From an uncultured Clostridia bacterium (GTDB taxonomy: Bacteria; Bacillota; Clostridia; Oscillospirales; Ruminococcaceae): a stretch of DNA of 64,000 nucleotides. The position numbers were made by a program, and so were the translations under genes. Positions 17,007 through 25,069 of this stretch are shown piece by piece. Positions within the stretch are counted from its first letter, which is position 1; each line of letters begins with the position of its first letter. The notes beneath the pieces were generated by a model, which searched no databases, had not been told where the DNA came from, and saw only the letters and a list, made by a program, of their open reading frames with translations. The stretch is from NCBI GenBank assembly GCA_947589185.1, contig CANQCK010000007.1, positions 30,011 through 94,010 on the forward strand, in the 5' to 3' direction.

Positions 17007-17708
17007 GTTATATTTCGATGTAACACCAAGATACTCTTCAAGGCATATGCCTTGCTTTTTTATTTCCTTTGCAGTTTTTTTGCCTACATATCTTATATGC
17101 CACGGCTCATAGCTGTATCCTGTTATACTTTCCTTACCCTTTGGGAAACGAATAATAAAGCCGTATTCAGCACAGTGTTTTCCGAGCCATTTCATATCCT
17201 TTTGACCCACCATACTAAAATCTGCACCGTTCACATCAATAGCCATACCTGACTGGTGTTCGGAATGTCCCGGGCGAGCAGAATATGTATCCGCTTTTTT
17301 CTGACCGTTCTCGGACTTATACTCATTATACAGTGCTTTCTGTTCCTCATAGCTTCTGAAGCCCGACGCTATATCGAGATAAATATTGTCTTTTGCTGCC
17401 GCATTTTTCATCTTATTGAACGCTTTAAGCGTTTCATCAGTAAGACCGTAGTTATAGCTTTTCGGCAAAGAATATGTTTTGTTGACAATCAAAATACCGT
17501 CAACATAGGTTACGCCGTCGATAACCTCTGTTGAATGAGCCTTAGCGAATGCTTCCGCAGCAGGCTGTTCAGCCGGTGACGATGAACTGACAGATGGTTT
17601 CTCGGTTGACAAAGACGATTCTGTATCGTTGCTTTTACTGCACCCTGAAATCAAAAGGGTTAGTAATACTGATATAACAGCAAATATTTTAATTTTCTTA
17701 TTTTTCAT
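16998..17708 (-). CDS. VanY/LdcB-type carboxypeptidase lipoprotein
   Basis: A 236-aa protein with a lipoprotein signal (LLTLLISGC) and a Ser/Pro/Glu-rich linker to about residue 60. An M15B peptidase domain follows: SGFRSYEEQKALY, SARPGHSEHQSGMAIDV (zinc ligands His and Asp) and YEPWHIRYVG (third ligand His). These enzymes trim D-Ala or D-amino acids from peptidoglycan stem peptides outside the membrane. Whether it is D,D- or L,D-type cannot be decided. Its stop codon lies within the flanking dispersed repeat. Confidence 0.88.
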   Translation of the reverse strand: MKNKKIKIFAVISVLLTLLISGCSKSNDTESSLSTEKPSVSSSSPAEQPAAEAFAKAHSTEVIDGVTYVDGILIVNKTYSLPKSYNYGLTDETLKAFNKMKNAAAKDNIYLDIASGFRSYEEQKALYNEYKSENGQKKADTYSARPGHSEHQSGMAIDVNGADFSMVGQKDMKWLGKHCAEYGFIIRFPKGKESITGYSYEPWHIRYVGKKTAKEIKKQGICLEEYLGVTSKYNPQ

Positions 17709-17865
17709 TTTTTTATATCCTTTTTATGAAGTTTGTAATACATTGTATCATAAAATTTTGGTTAAGTCCATAACTAATTTTGGATAATATATTGATTTGA
17801 ACTTTTCAATATGCTACAATACTATTAATGTTTTGAGAAACTATTCATAAAGGAATGATGATTGT

Positions 17866-19533
17866 ATGGGAAAATACACTATTGGCATTGATTTTGGGTC
17901 GTTATCTGGCAGAGCACTGCTTTTAGATATTAAAAGCGGCGAGGAGATGGCGTCAGCAGTATATGAATACCCTCACGGAGTTATGGATAAGGAATTGCCG
18001 AGCGGTGAGAAATTGGGAAGCGATTATGCAATTCAGCACCCTCAGGATTATTTAGACGTTTTGTATCATACCATACCGGAGGTAATAAAGATAAGCGGTG
18101 TGGACTCAAAGGATATAGTTGCAATAGGAACGGATTTCACAGCTTGTACTATGATCCCCTGCAAAGCGGACGGAACGCCTCTTTGCTTTTTAGATGAATA
18201 TAAGTGCAATCCTCATTCTTGGGTAAAGCTGTGGAAGCACCACGCCGCACAGTATGAAGCTAACAGGCTGAATGAGATTGCCGAACAAAGAGGGGAAGAA
18301 TGGCTTAAAAACTACGGAGGTAAAATTTCCAGCGAGTGGGCGATACCAAAGCTTATGCAGATATGCGACGAAGCTCCCGAGATATACAGAGCAACAGACA
18401 GGTGGATAGAAGCCGCCGACTGGATAGTCTGGATGATGACGGGAGCAGAAACGAGAAACTCGTGTACAGCTGGATATAAGGCTATATGGAATAAGCAAAG
18501 AGGCTACCCGCCGAAGGAATTTTTTAAAGCCCTTGATCCTATGCTTGAAAACTGCGTTGAGGAAAAGCTAGGAACGGTGATAACTCCGCTTGGAGAAAGG
18601 GCAGGAACGGTCACCCCTGAATTTGCAGAAAAGACAGGTCTTGCAGAGGGTACTGTCGTTTGCATAGGAAATGTTGACGCTCATGTCTGCGTACCTTCTG
18701 TTTCGATTGACGGACCTGAGAAAATGCTCGCGATCATCGGAACTTCGACCTGCCATATTCTTATGGGGGAGCAGGAAAAGCAGGTTCCGGGAATGTGCGG
18801 AGTTGTCGAGGACGGCGTTATGCCGGGACTTTTCGGTTATGAGGCAGGTCAGTCCTGCGTGGGAGACCACTTTGCGTGGCTGGTTGACAATTGTGTACCC
18901 GAAAGCTATTATAAAGCTGCAAAGGCTAACGGTATGAATATTCATCAGTATCTGACTTCGCTGGCTGAAAAGCTTAAGGCAGGCGAAAGCGGTCTTTTGG
19001 CACTTGATTGGTGGAACGGAAACCGTTCGGTGCTTGTGGACGCTGATTTAACAGGCTGTATGCTGGGTATGACTCTTTCGACAAAGCCTGAGGAAATGTA
19101 CCGTGCTTTGATTGAAGCCACCGCATACGGCACTCGAATGATAGTTGAGAATTTCAGAGACAACGGAGTTCCTGTTAAAGAGTTTTATGCAAGCGGAGGC
19201 ATAGCGGTAAAAAACGAAATGGCTATGCAGATTTACAGCGACGTTTTGAATATGCCTGTTAAAATTGCAGGCTCGGCACAGGGTCCTGCACTGGGAAGTG
19301 CTATATTTGCAAGCGTAGCGGCAGGGTCTGAAAACGGAGGCTATGACAGCGTTTTCGACGCCGCACGAAAGCTGGGCAAGGTAAGAGAAAAATACTATTC
19401 TCCTATAAAGGAAAATGCAGAGGTTTATGACAGGCTTTATGCCGAATATAAAAAACTGCACGATTATTTCGGCAGAGGAGAAAACAATGTTATGAAAACG
19501 CTGAAGAAAATAAAATCCGAAAGGGAAAATTGA
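17866..19533 (+). CDS. araB: Ribulokinase AraB
   Basis: A 555-aa FGGY-family kinase with the N-terminal phosphate loop [36 protein letters not shown], a conserved [10 protein letters not shown] and the [12 protein letters not shown]-binding segment. It phosphorylates L-ribulose to L-ribulose 5-phosphate. An AAAGGA site precedes the ATG, and a TTGATT-17-TACAAT promoter is visible at about 17792-17820. The araD gene follows after one base. No araA or AraR regulator is in the window. Confidence 0.93.
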   Translation: MGKYTIGIDFGSLSGRALLLDIKSGEEMASAVYEYPHGVMDKELPSGEKLGSDYAIQHPQDYLDVLYHTIPEVIKISGVDSKDIVAIGTDFTACTMIPCKADGTPLCFLDEYKCNPHSWVKLWKHHAAQYEANRLNEIAEQRGEEWLKNYGGKISSEWAIPKLMQICDEAPEIYRATDRWIEAADWIVWMMTGAETRNSCTAGYKAIWNKQRGYPPKEFFKALDPMLENCVEEKLGTVITPLGERAGTVTPEFAEKTGLAEGTVVCIGNVDAHVCVPSVSIDGPEKMLAIIGTSTCHILMGEQEKQVPGMCGVVEDGVMPGLFGYEAGQSCVGDHFAWLVDNCVPESYYKAAKANGMNIHQYLTSLAEKLKAGESGLLALDWWNGNRSVLVDADLTGCMLGMTLSTKPEEMYRALIEATAYGTRMIVENFRDNGVPVKEFYASGGIAVKNEMAMQIYSDVLNMPVKIAGSAQGPALGSAIFASVAAGSENGGYDSVFDAARKLGKVREKYYSPIKENAEVYDRLYAEYKKLHDYFGRGENNVMKTLKKIKSEREN

Positions 19534-19534
19534 T

Positions 19535-20242
19535 ATGTTAGAAGAATTAAAGGAAAGAGTTTACCGTGCAAATATGATGCTGCCGGAGAACAAGCTTGTT
19601 ATTTCAACTTGGGGCAACGTATCGGAGATCGACCGTGAAAAAGGTCTTTTTGCAATCAAGCCGAGCGGAGTTGCATATGAAGAACTTACCCCTGATAAAA
19701 TAGTTATATGCGATTTAAAGGGAAATGTGGTTGAAGGCAATTTAAAGCCAAGTTCTGATATGCCCACACATCTTGAGATATACAAGAATTTCACCAATGC
19801 AAACGCTGTGGTGCATACACATTCCAGATGGGCGACTATCTGGGCACAGGCAGGCAAGAGCATAAGTGCTTACGGAACTACTCACGCAGATTATTTTTAC
19901 GGAGCTATTCCTATTACAAGAAAAATGACGGACGAGGAGATTTCCTCTGAATATGAGAGAAACACGGGACGTGTTATTGTAGAGACCTTTGTTTCCCACA
20001 GAACGAGTCCTTCTAAGATGAACGCTTGTCTTGTATACTCACACGGTCCGTTTCTCTGGGGCGACGACGCAATATCTACTGTTGAAAAGGCAGTTATTCT
20101 CGAAGAAATAGCCTTTATGGCTTGGCATACGGAAATGCTTGCCTACAAAAAGGAAACAACCACCCTTAAAATGCAGCAGCAGCTTTTGGACAAGCACTTT
20201 TTAAGAAAACACGGCGATAACGCATACTACGGGCAACGGTGA
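19535..20242 (+). CDS. araD: L-ribulose-5-phosphate 4-epimerase AraD
   Basis: A 235-aa class II aldolase-family epimerase with STWGNVSEID, KPSGVAYEEL, PSSDMPTHLEIYK, zinc ligands in VHTHSRWATIWAQ, YGTTHADYFYG and a later VYSHGPFLWG. It converts L-ribulose 5-phosphate to D-xylulose 5-phosphate, joining the pentose phosphate pathway. It is co-transcribed with araB. The last codons and stop (GGGCAACGGTGA) are part of a dispersed repeat that also occurs at 12.14 and 16.25 kb, so the C-terminal GQR was probably acquired with the repeat. Confidence 0.93.
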   Translation: MLEELKERVYRANMMLPENKLVISTWGNVSEIDREKGLFAIKPSGVAYEELTPDKIVICDLKGNVVEGNLKPSSDMPTHLEIYKNFTNANAVVHTHSRWATIWAQAGKSISAYGTTHADYFYGAIPITRKMTDEEISSEYERNTGRVIVETFVSHRTSPSKMNACLVYSHGPFLWGDDAISTVEKAVILEEIAFMAWHTEMLAYKKETTTLKMQQQLLDKHFLRKHGDNAYYGQR

Positions 20243-20345
20243 CGTTGCATCCATTCTGCCTTTGTATAGCTTGTAAAATGTGACGGTTTGTGCAACGGCA
20301 GGCTCGTACTTTGTTTAAAAATCAGACAAGAAATTCTTATCTTTG
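20231..20345. repeat. Dispersed repeat overlapping araD stop
   Basis: Begins inside araD with GGGCAACGGTGACGTTGCAT. One hairpin unit (about 20262-20306, arms CTGCC/GGCAG) is followed by sequence matching the outer flank of TA locus 1 in inverted orientation (ATCAGACAAGAAATTCTTAT). Confidence 0.85.
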
Positions 20346-20350
20346 TACGC

Positions 20351-20378
20351 TTGACAAATAAAAATTATATGTTATAAT
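20351..20378 (+). promoter_or_regulatory. Promoter of antitoxin RNA, locus 2
   Basis: TTGACA (20351-20356), a 16-bp spacer and TATAAT (20373-20378), the same layout as locus 1. Confidence 0.85.
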
Positions 20379-20384
20379 ATAGAT

Positions 20385-20490
20385 ATAAAAAGAGAGTACT
20401 GCACACGGCAAATTAATGCCTAGGCAGTTTCTCCCAGAGTTATGGTTTTAGAAACACCGCAACAGAGGGATTTGGCGGTGTTTCTTTTTT
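20385..20490 (+). ncRNA. Putative antitoxin antisense RNA, locus 2
   Basis: Starts about 7 bases after the consensus -10 and ends at an 11-bp terminator stem AGAAACACCGC (20450-20460) / GCGGTGTTTCT (20475-20485) with TTTTTT. It has the same GAGAGTACTGCACACGGCAA start as the locus 1 RNA, GGCAGTTTCTCCC in the middle and a hairpin end. It converges on the 29-aa toxin ORF at 20510-20599. Confidence 0.65.
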
Positions 20491-20491
20491 A
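20450..20491 (+). terminator. Terminator of antitoxin RNA, locus 2
   Basis: A perfect 11-bp stem, 14-nt loop and T6. The stem sequence is conserved with locus 1 while the loop is different. Confidence 0.8.
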
Positions 20492-20509
20492 TGTAAAATA
20501 AAAAAGCTT

Positions 20510-20599
20510 CTAATTTTTCTTATTAAATATAAGAAAAGCTAGAGTGATAATTTCGGTTATCATGCTAATGAATGAAAATAATTCATAATATGATACCAT
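20510..20599 (-). CDS. 29-aa hydrophobic peptide, putative type I toxin (locus 2)
   Basis: The peptide is MVSYYELFSFISMITE followed by IITLAFLIFNKKN: one TM with a basic tail, the same length as the locus 1 peptide. GGGGG (20607-20611) is 7 bases before the ATG. CCCC just upstream, separated by GAAA, can form a hairpin that hides it. Locus 1 uses CTCCC/GGGAG at the same place, so the pairing is kept while the bases differ. The reverse-strand promoter is at 20660-20688. Nothing here is a known named family by eye; toxin function is inferred. Confidence 0.7.
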   Translation of the reverse strand: MVSYYELFSFISMITEIITLAFLIFNKKN

Positions 20600-20659
20600 A
20601 TTATCACCCCCTTTCGGGGAGAAACCGCTTGCCTTTTTATGTACAGTACTCTCGCATTC

Positions 20660-20688
20660 ATTATAATTTTAAATAATTATTTTGTCAA
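20660..20688 (-). promoter_or_regulatory. Promoter of toxin mRNA, locus 2
   Basis: Reverse-strand TTGACA (20683-20688), 17-bp spacer, TATAAT (20660-20665). The RNA would start at GAGAGTACTGTACA as in locus 1. Confidence 0.85.
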
Positions 20689-20699
20689 ATAATATCAAT

Positions 20700-20879
20700 T
20701 GCCGCCGGCGTGACGCCGGATGCTCTTGTGCCCGATTAGAAACTAGAGATTAGAGGAAAGAGGCAAAAACTAATCTTTTTCGCAAATTATAAGTCTGCCG
20801 TTGTACAAAGTAAACACATTATGCTAACTTTCCAAAGGCAGATTGGATGCAACGTCACCGTTGCCCGCCGGCTCGGTGG
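20700..20879. repeat. Composite repeats abutting DUF1015 gene stop
   Basis: Contains the palindrome CCGGCGTGACGCCGG, low-complexity GATTAGAGGAAAGAGGCAAA and a hairpin unit at about 20801-20851 (arms CTGCC/GGCAG). It ends with CACCGTTGCCCGCCGGCTCG one base before the stop codon of the leftward gene. The hairpin unit is a near-exact inverted copy of that at 12.15 kb. Confidence 0.85.
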
Positions 20880-22148
20880 TTAATGAAGTATGTTTCGGCA
20901 CTCAATATAAAATCTCTTATCCTCAGCGTGTCCCATTGAGAATGTTTTTCTTGGCAGAGCACCGTCTTTAATAACGGTCGGGAAAAGCTCAGATTTAAGC
21001 ATATCGGGAAGTATGAACCCTACGCTGTTATCGGTCTGAGTAAGTCTTTCCAAAACATCGGCTCCGTGAATGTAATCTATCTTTCCGCCGTTTTTCTTAA
21101 TATACCCGTCTAACACTGCTTGCAGTGAGCCTACCGTTAGATTTGAAAGAGGCTTTCCTATATACACTTTCCTTTTAACTCCCTTGCAAACATATGTAAA
21201 TGCCTGACCTGTACCGCTGTCTGTATCGGTCAGCGAGAGCGTGGCTTTAAGACTTGCAAGCAGATCGCCGCAGTCAACGTCTGTTACAATGCGGTGGATA
21301 GCCTCGAATTGCAATGCCTCACTGTGGAGGTTCACGACCTCAACCAGAGCATACCTTGCAGGGTGAGACGACATATCTTTATCAGGATTATTTGCCTTGA
21401 GTTCTTCATAATACGCTTTAGCAGTTGCCAAAGAGTGATTTCCGTCGCCCATTGCAAAAAGCAAAACAGGTGCGTTCGTTAAGCCGTATTTTTCATTGAA
21501 AGCTTTTTTGTCGCCAAGTGCCGTTAATGAATTATCTATTCTGTTCTTTTGATCGTCCTGAACCAAATAACCCTTTATGCTTCCTCCGTTTTTCATAAGC
21601 GGAAAGTCATACAGCTTTTTCATAGAGTTTTTGTTATTGCCTAGCGGTTCGATTACACTTTTGTTTTCATCGTCTATAAGTATCATAATGTGAGGAAGTT
21701 CAAGACTTGCACCGCGTCTTACCTTTATTCTCGGAGGTATTCTCTCTACAACTGTCGCCTCAGTTGCACGAACAGGCGAAGTACTGCTTTTTGAATAGTC
21801 GTATTCCTCCAGGTCTATCATTCCTATCAAACCTTGACGAAGTATTCCGTTGCTTTGAATCCGTTCAACGTAGATGTACGAATTTTTGTGCTCATTAAAG
21901 ACATTTGACGACAGATATTTGTCCATAGTTTTATGTATATTTTCTATTTTTGAATCAACATCGCTGCCGTTAAGATAAATTTCAGGAAGAATCATTTTGA
22001 GAGTAGAAATTTTATCTCCTACGATTTTTTCGACGTCCTCCCAATATTCAGGCTCGCTTGTATACTGGTCGCAGGCAACCACCGACCAAGCTGACATATC
22101 GGTTTCCTCGTTCGGCAAAAGTATATCTGCCGGTTTAAATGCTGTCAT
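20880..22148 (-). CDS. DUF1015-family protein
   Basis: A 422-aa protein of the DUF1015 family: start with PADILLPNEE, SVVACDQYTSEPEYWE, an LLFAMGDGNHSLATAKAYYE core and ARYALVEVVNLH. The GDGNHS motif resembles a ParB/sulfiredoxin-like nucleotide-binding loop, and the family has been linked to serine kinase-type SerK proteins in archaea. The role in this organism is unknown. It lies 22 bases downstream of the ECF S-like gene and ends at repeat DNA. Confidence 0.8.
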   Translation of the reverse strand: MTAFKPADILLPNEETDMSAWSVVACDQYTSEPEYWEDVEKIVGDKISTLKMILPEIYLNGSDVDSKIENIHKTMDKYLSSNVFNEHKNSYIYVERIQSNGILRQGLIGMIDLEEYDYSKSSTSPVRATEATVVERIPPRIKVRRGASLELPHIMILIDDENKSVIEPLGNNKNSMKKLYDFPLMKNGGSIKGYLVQDDQKNRIDNSLTALGDKKAFNEKYGLTNAPVLLFAMGDGNHSLATAKAYYEELKANNPDKDMSSHPARYALVEVVNLHSEALQFEAIHRIVTDVDCGDLLASLKATLSLTDTDSGTGQAFTYVCKGVKRKVYIGKPLSNLTVGSLQAVLDGYIKKNGGKIDYIHGADVLERLTQTDNSVGFILPDMLKSELFPTVIKDGALPRKTFSMGHAEDKRFYIECRNILH

Positions 22149-22170
22149 AATGCGTTCTCCTTTATAAGTT

Positions 22171-22698
22171 TTATTTTTCGCCTTTGTGTACTATACCTGT
22201 CTTATTAAGTATCAGAACAATAAGAGGTATAAATATGATCTGTATTGCAATTCCGGCAAGGACGTTTAAGACCTCTCCGTTTATAAACATATCAGCTGTG
22301 TATACTTTTCCTTCATGACGCATCATAAAATAATATACAATATAGAATATAGTTCTTCCGCTGAACATTGAAAGCAGTAACGAAACATAAACATTTTGCT
22401 TGAGCGTCTTATAAAGCAGTCCGCAGAGAACTCCGAATACACATAGCTCGACAGCCGTTGCAGCACCAAGCGGATACATTTCCATTGTGCCGAAAATAAG
22501 CGAGTACAGAATAGGTACTAATGCCCCGACAACTCCGCCGTAACCCAGACCGCAAACCATTCCGCAAAGCAGAACAGGCAATTCCATAGGCAGTAATCCG
22601 GTACCGAAAAGATTGATCCCGCCGAAAAACCACGGAAGCAAAACTCCGAGAACCCCTAGTATAATTGCTAAAACGAACAGCTTCAAATTAACTCTCAT
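22171..22698 (-). CDS. ECF-transporter S-component-like membrane protein
   Basis: A 175-aa protein with about five to six TMs, including LPMELPVLLCGMVCGLGYGGVVGALVPI and AATAVELCVFGVLCG, resembling substrate-binding S subunits of energy-coupling-factor vitamin importers. The ATG at 22698 is preferred over 22710 because GGTGAT precedes it. The substrate is not deducible. It probably forms an operon with the DUF1015 gene. Confidence 0.55.
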   Translation of the reverse strand: MRVNLKLFVLAIILGVLGVLLPWFFGGINLFGTGLLPMELPVLLCGMVCGLGYGGVVGALVPILYSLIFGTMEMYPLGAATAVELCVFGVLCGLLYKTLKQNVYVSLLLSMFSGRTIFYIVYYFMMRHEGKVYTADMFINGEVLNVLAGIAIQIIFIPLIVLILNKTGIVHKGEK

Positions 22699-22863
22699 AT
22701 TTATCACCATTTTCTGTGAACTTTTATTTTATCATTATACAAAATTATATCATATACACGGTATTATTTCAATGTTTTTTTGTATGTTACTGGCAGGATT
22801 GTCTTGCATTTTATTCAAATTATAGTATACTATAAATATATAAATCTGAAATGGAGAATTAAA

Positions 22864-23727
22864 ATGAACAAACTTAAAGGACTTATTGATTGTCATTCAC
22901 ATACATATTTTTCACCTGATTCAAATGCCAATCCAGAAAAAATGGTTGAAAAGGCAATCGAACTTGGTCTTGAGGCGTATGCTATAACAGATCATTGTGA
23001 ATGTAACCGCTGGTTTGATATAGATTACTACAAAGCAGAACCTAATGAGCATGATACATATAATTTCGGCAGAGATTTTGACAGGTCGCTTAATAAAATA
23101 ACTGAAATGAAAGAGATCTATGGAGATAAAATAAATCTTATCTGCGGAATTGAACTTGGTCAGGCGACTCACGATTTTGAGATCGCTGATAAAGCGGTCG
23201 GGGACGAGCGTCTTGACTTTGTTATAGGATCAATGCACGAACTGCCAAACAGTCCGGATTTTTGCTTTATCAAGTATGAGAACTATTCAGACAGCGAAAT
23301 CGACAATCTGTTAGAGGATTATTTTCTTGAACTTCTTAAGCTTTGCAAGTGGGGAAAATTCGACGTTTTGGGACATTTAACTTACACGCTCAGATATATA
23401 GAGGGCGAGTACGGACTGAAAATCGACCTTTCAAAATATGAAGATATAATTAAAGAGTGCTTTAAGATTATCATTCAGAATTCAAAGGGAATTGAAGTGA
23501 ACACGTCGGGATTAAGGCAGAAATACGGAAAGCCGTTTCCTGATTTAGAATATATGAAAATGTATTATAATTTAGGCGGAGAGATCATTACTCTCGGTTC
23601 GGACGCTCACCGAGTTGGCGATGTAGGTAAGGGGATCGCCGAGTGTAAAGAGATGCTCAAAAGAGTAGGATTTAAGTATCTGGCTTACTTTAAAAATCAT
23701 AAGCCTGAGTTTGTGAAAATAGATTAA
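22864..23727 (+). CDS. PHP-domain histidinol-phosphatase-like protein
   Basis: A 287-aa HisJ-type PHP protein with metal ligands in DCHSHTYFSPDS, ITDHCECN, GIELGQ, IGSMHEL, VLGHLTY and LGSDAHRVGDVG. HisJ hydrolyses L-histidinol phosphate; other PHP phosphatases share this set, and no his genes are nearby. The ATG at 22864 follows GGAGAATT; upstream in-frame starts add an unlikely hydrophobic leader. Confidence 0.8.
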   Translation: MNKLKGLIDCHSHTYFSPDSNANPEKMVEKAIELGLEAYAITDHCECNRWFDIDYYKAEPNEHDTYNFGRDFDRSLNKITEMKEIYGDKINLICGIELGQATHDFEIADKAVGDERLDFVIGSMHELPNSPDFCFIKYENYSDSEIDNLLEDYFLELLKLCKWGKFDVLGHLTYTLRYIEGEYGLKIDLSKYEDIIKECFKIIIQNSKGIEVNTSGLRQKYGKPFPDLEYMKMYYNLGGEIITLGSDAHRVGDVGKGIAECKEMLKRVGFKYLAYFKNHKPEFVKID

Positions 23728-23731
23728 ATAA

Positions 23732-23766
23732 AAACCTACTGATTTTCAGTAGGTTTCATTTTTTAC
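23732..23766 (+). terminator. Terminator of PHP gene
   Basis: An 11-bp stem AAACCTACTGA/TCAGTAGGTTT, 3-nt loop, then CATTTTTT. Confidence 0.8.
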
Positions 23767-23827
23767 TTAGTTTATCAAGGAGCAAATTGCAGTAATCTTG
23801 GTGATTATATGCTTTTTCTCTAAATGT

Positions 23828-24153
23828 CTTGCCTCTAGGCACTAGCCTTCCGTATTAGCAAAGTAAAACCCGCCGTTGTACGAACTGTAACATTTTACAA
23901 ACTATACAAAGGCGGAAAGAGTGCAGGGCTCAGCCCTGCTCTTGCTTCTTGCTTCTACAATTCTTGCCTCTAGGTACTAGCCCGCCAGCGAGCCGCTGGG
24001 CAACGGCACCGATTAGAAACTAGAGATTAGAGGCAAGAGGCAAGAACTTACCTTTTCAACAGAGTACTAGCCTGCCGTTTTGAAACACGTCAAACATTAA
24101 ATTAAACTTTTAATAGGCAGAGAGCGTGCAGGGCTCAGCCCTGCTCTGGCGTC
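23828..24153. repeat. Composite repeats running into radical SAM gene
   Basis: A 400-base gap with no gene. It has hairpin units at about 23871-23917 (arms CCGCCG/AGGCGG) and about 24072-24119 (arms CTGCCG/TAGGCAG). Palindromes GCAGGGCTCAGCCCTGC occur twice, with a CCAGCGAGCCGCTGG spacer and GAGGCAAGAGGCAAGAAC low-complexity DNA. The second GCAGGGCTCAGCCCTGC holds the stop codon of the leftward gene. Confidence 0.85.
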
Positions 24154-25067
24154 ACTCCAGTCAAATCAAACGGCGGAATATATTCCTCCTGTGCAGATGA
24201 GCGTTCTTGAATAAAGCCCCTGAACCCGTATTGTCCGGCTCTGCTTACTACCTTTTCGTATTCAAAGGTGGTGATACGTCTGTTAAGTTCGGGAAAGCTC
24301 ATACAAGCCTCTGTAGGTGTAAATTGGCTCATAAGACTAAGCAGAAAGTTATACTTTGTTAAAAATTTGCAGTCGTTAAGCCAGTCGAGTATATCAAGAC
24401 TGTCATGATAACAGCCGGGCAAAACAAGATGTCTTATTATAAGCCCCTTTTTTAGAATTTTCATATCGTAATCTTGAATTCCTCTGTCCCAGATAAGCTT
24501 CGGAGCTTGCCGGTGCATTTCTTTCAGTGCCTCGCTCGCCTTTTCAAAGTAATCGGGGCAGGAGGAGTATTTGCCTGATAGTTCAGAGCTTTTGTACTTC
24601 AAATCAGGCAGATAAATGTCTATATACCCGTCGAACATCTTTAAGGTTTCAACCGACTCGTAGCCTCCGCAGTTCATAATCACAGGAATATCAAGCTTGT
24701 CTTTTACCATATCAAGAGCCTTTAAAATCTGATATGAGTAGTGGGTCGGAGTTACGAGGTTTATGTTCTCCGCACCCTTATCCTCTAGCTCTAAAAATAT
24801 ATCCGCCAAACGGTTGCAGGAAATTTCCTTGCCTTTGCTGTTAACACTTATTTCTGCATTCTGACAGAATACGCATTTTAAATTGCAGTTTGAAAAGAAT
24901 ACCGTTCCGCTGCCTCTTTCTCCGCTTATGCACGGTTCTTCCCAGAAGTGGAGAGCTGCTCTTGATACTGTGACATTATTATTATTTCCGCAGGCTCTGC
25001 AAAAACCTGCGGAAATTTCTCTGTCAATATTACATTGTCTGGGGCAAATATTACATAGCTCAGACAA
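24135..25067 (-). CDS. Radical SAM glycyl-radical activase-like protein
   Basis: A 310-aa protein with an N-terminal Cys cluster (CNICPRQCNI, GFCRACG) and the radical SAM motif in FFSNCNLKCVFCQNAEI. It has NLVTPTHYSYQI and MNCGGYES typical of the PflA-like 'putative pyruvate formate-lyase activating enzyme' group. Members cleave SAM with a 4Fe-4S cluster; the partner of this branch is not certain. It starts 2 bases after the EF-G-like gene. The C-terminal EQG-stop (GAGCAGGGCTGA) is encoded by the flanking repeat, and the same CAGGGCTGA ends ung. Confidence 0.82.
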   Translation of the reverse strand: MSELCNICPRQCNIDREISAGFCRACGNNNNVTVSRAALHFWEEPCISGERGSGTVFFSNCNLKCVFCQNAEISVNSKGKEISCNRLADIFLELEDKGAENINLVTPTHYSYQILKALDMVKDKLDIPVIMNCGGYESVETLKMFDGYIDIYLPDLKYKSSELSGKYSSCPDYFEKASEALKEMHRQAPKLIWDRGIQDYDMKILKKGLIIRHLVLPGCYHDSLDILDWLNDCKFLTKYNFLLSLMSQFTPTEACMSFPELNRRITTFEYEKVVSRAGQYGFRGFIQERSSAQEEYIPPFDLTGVTPEQG

Positions 25068-25069
25068 TT

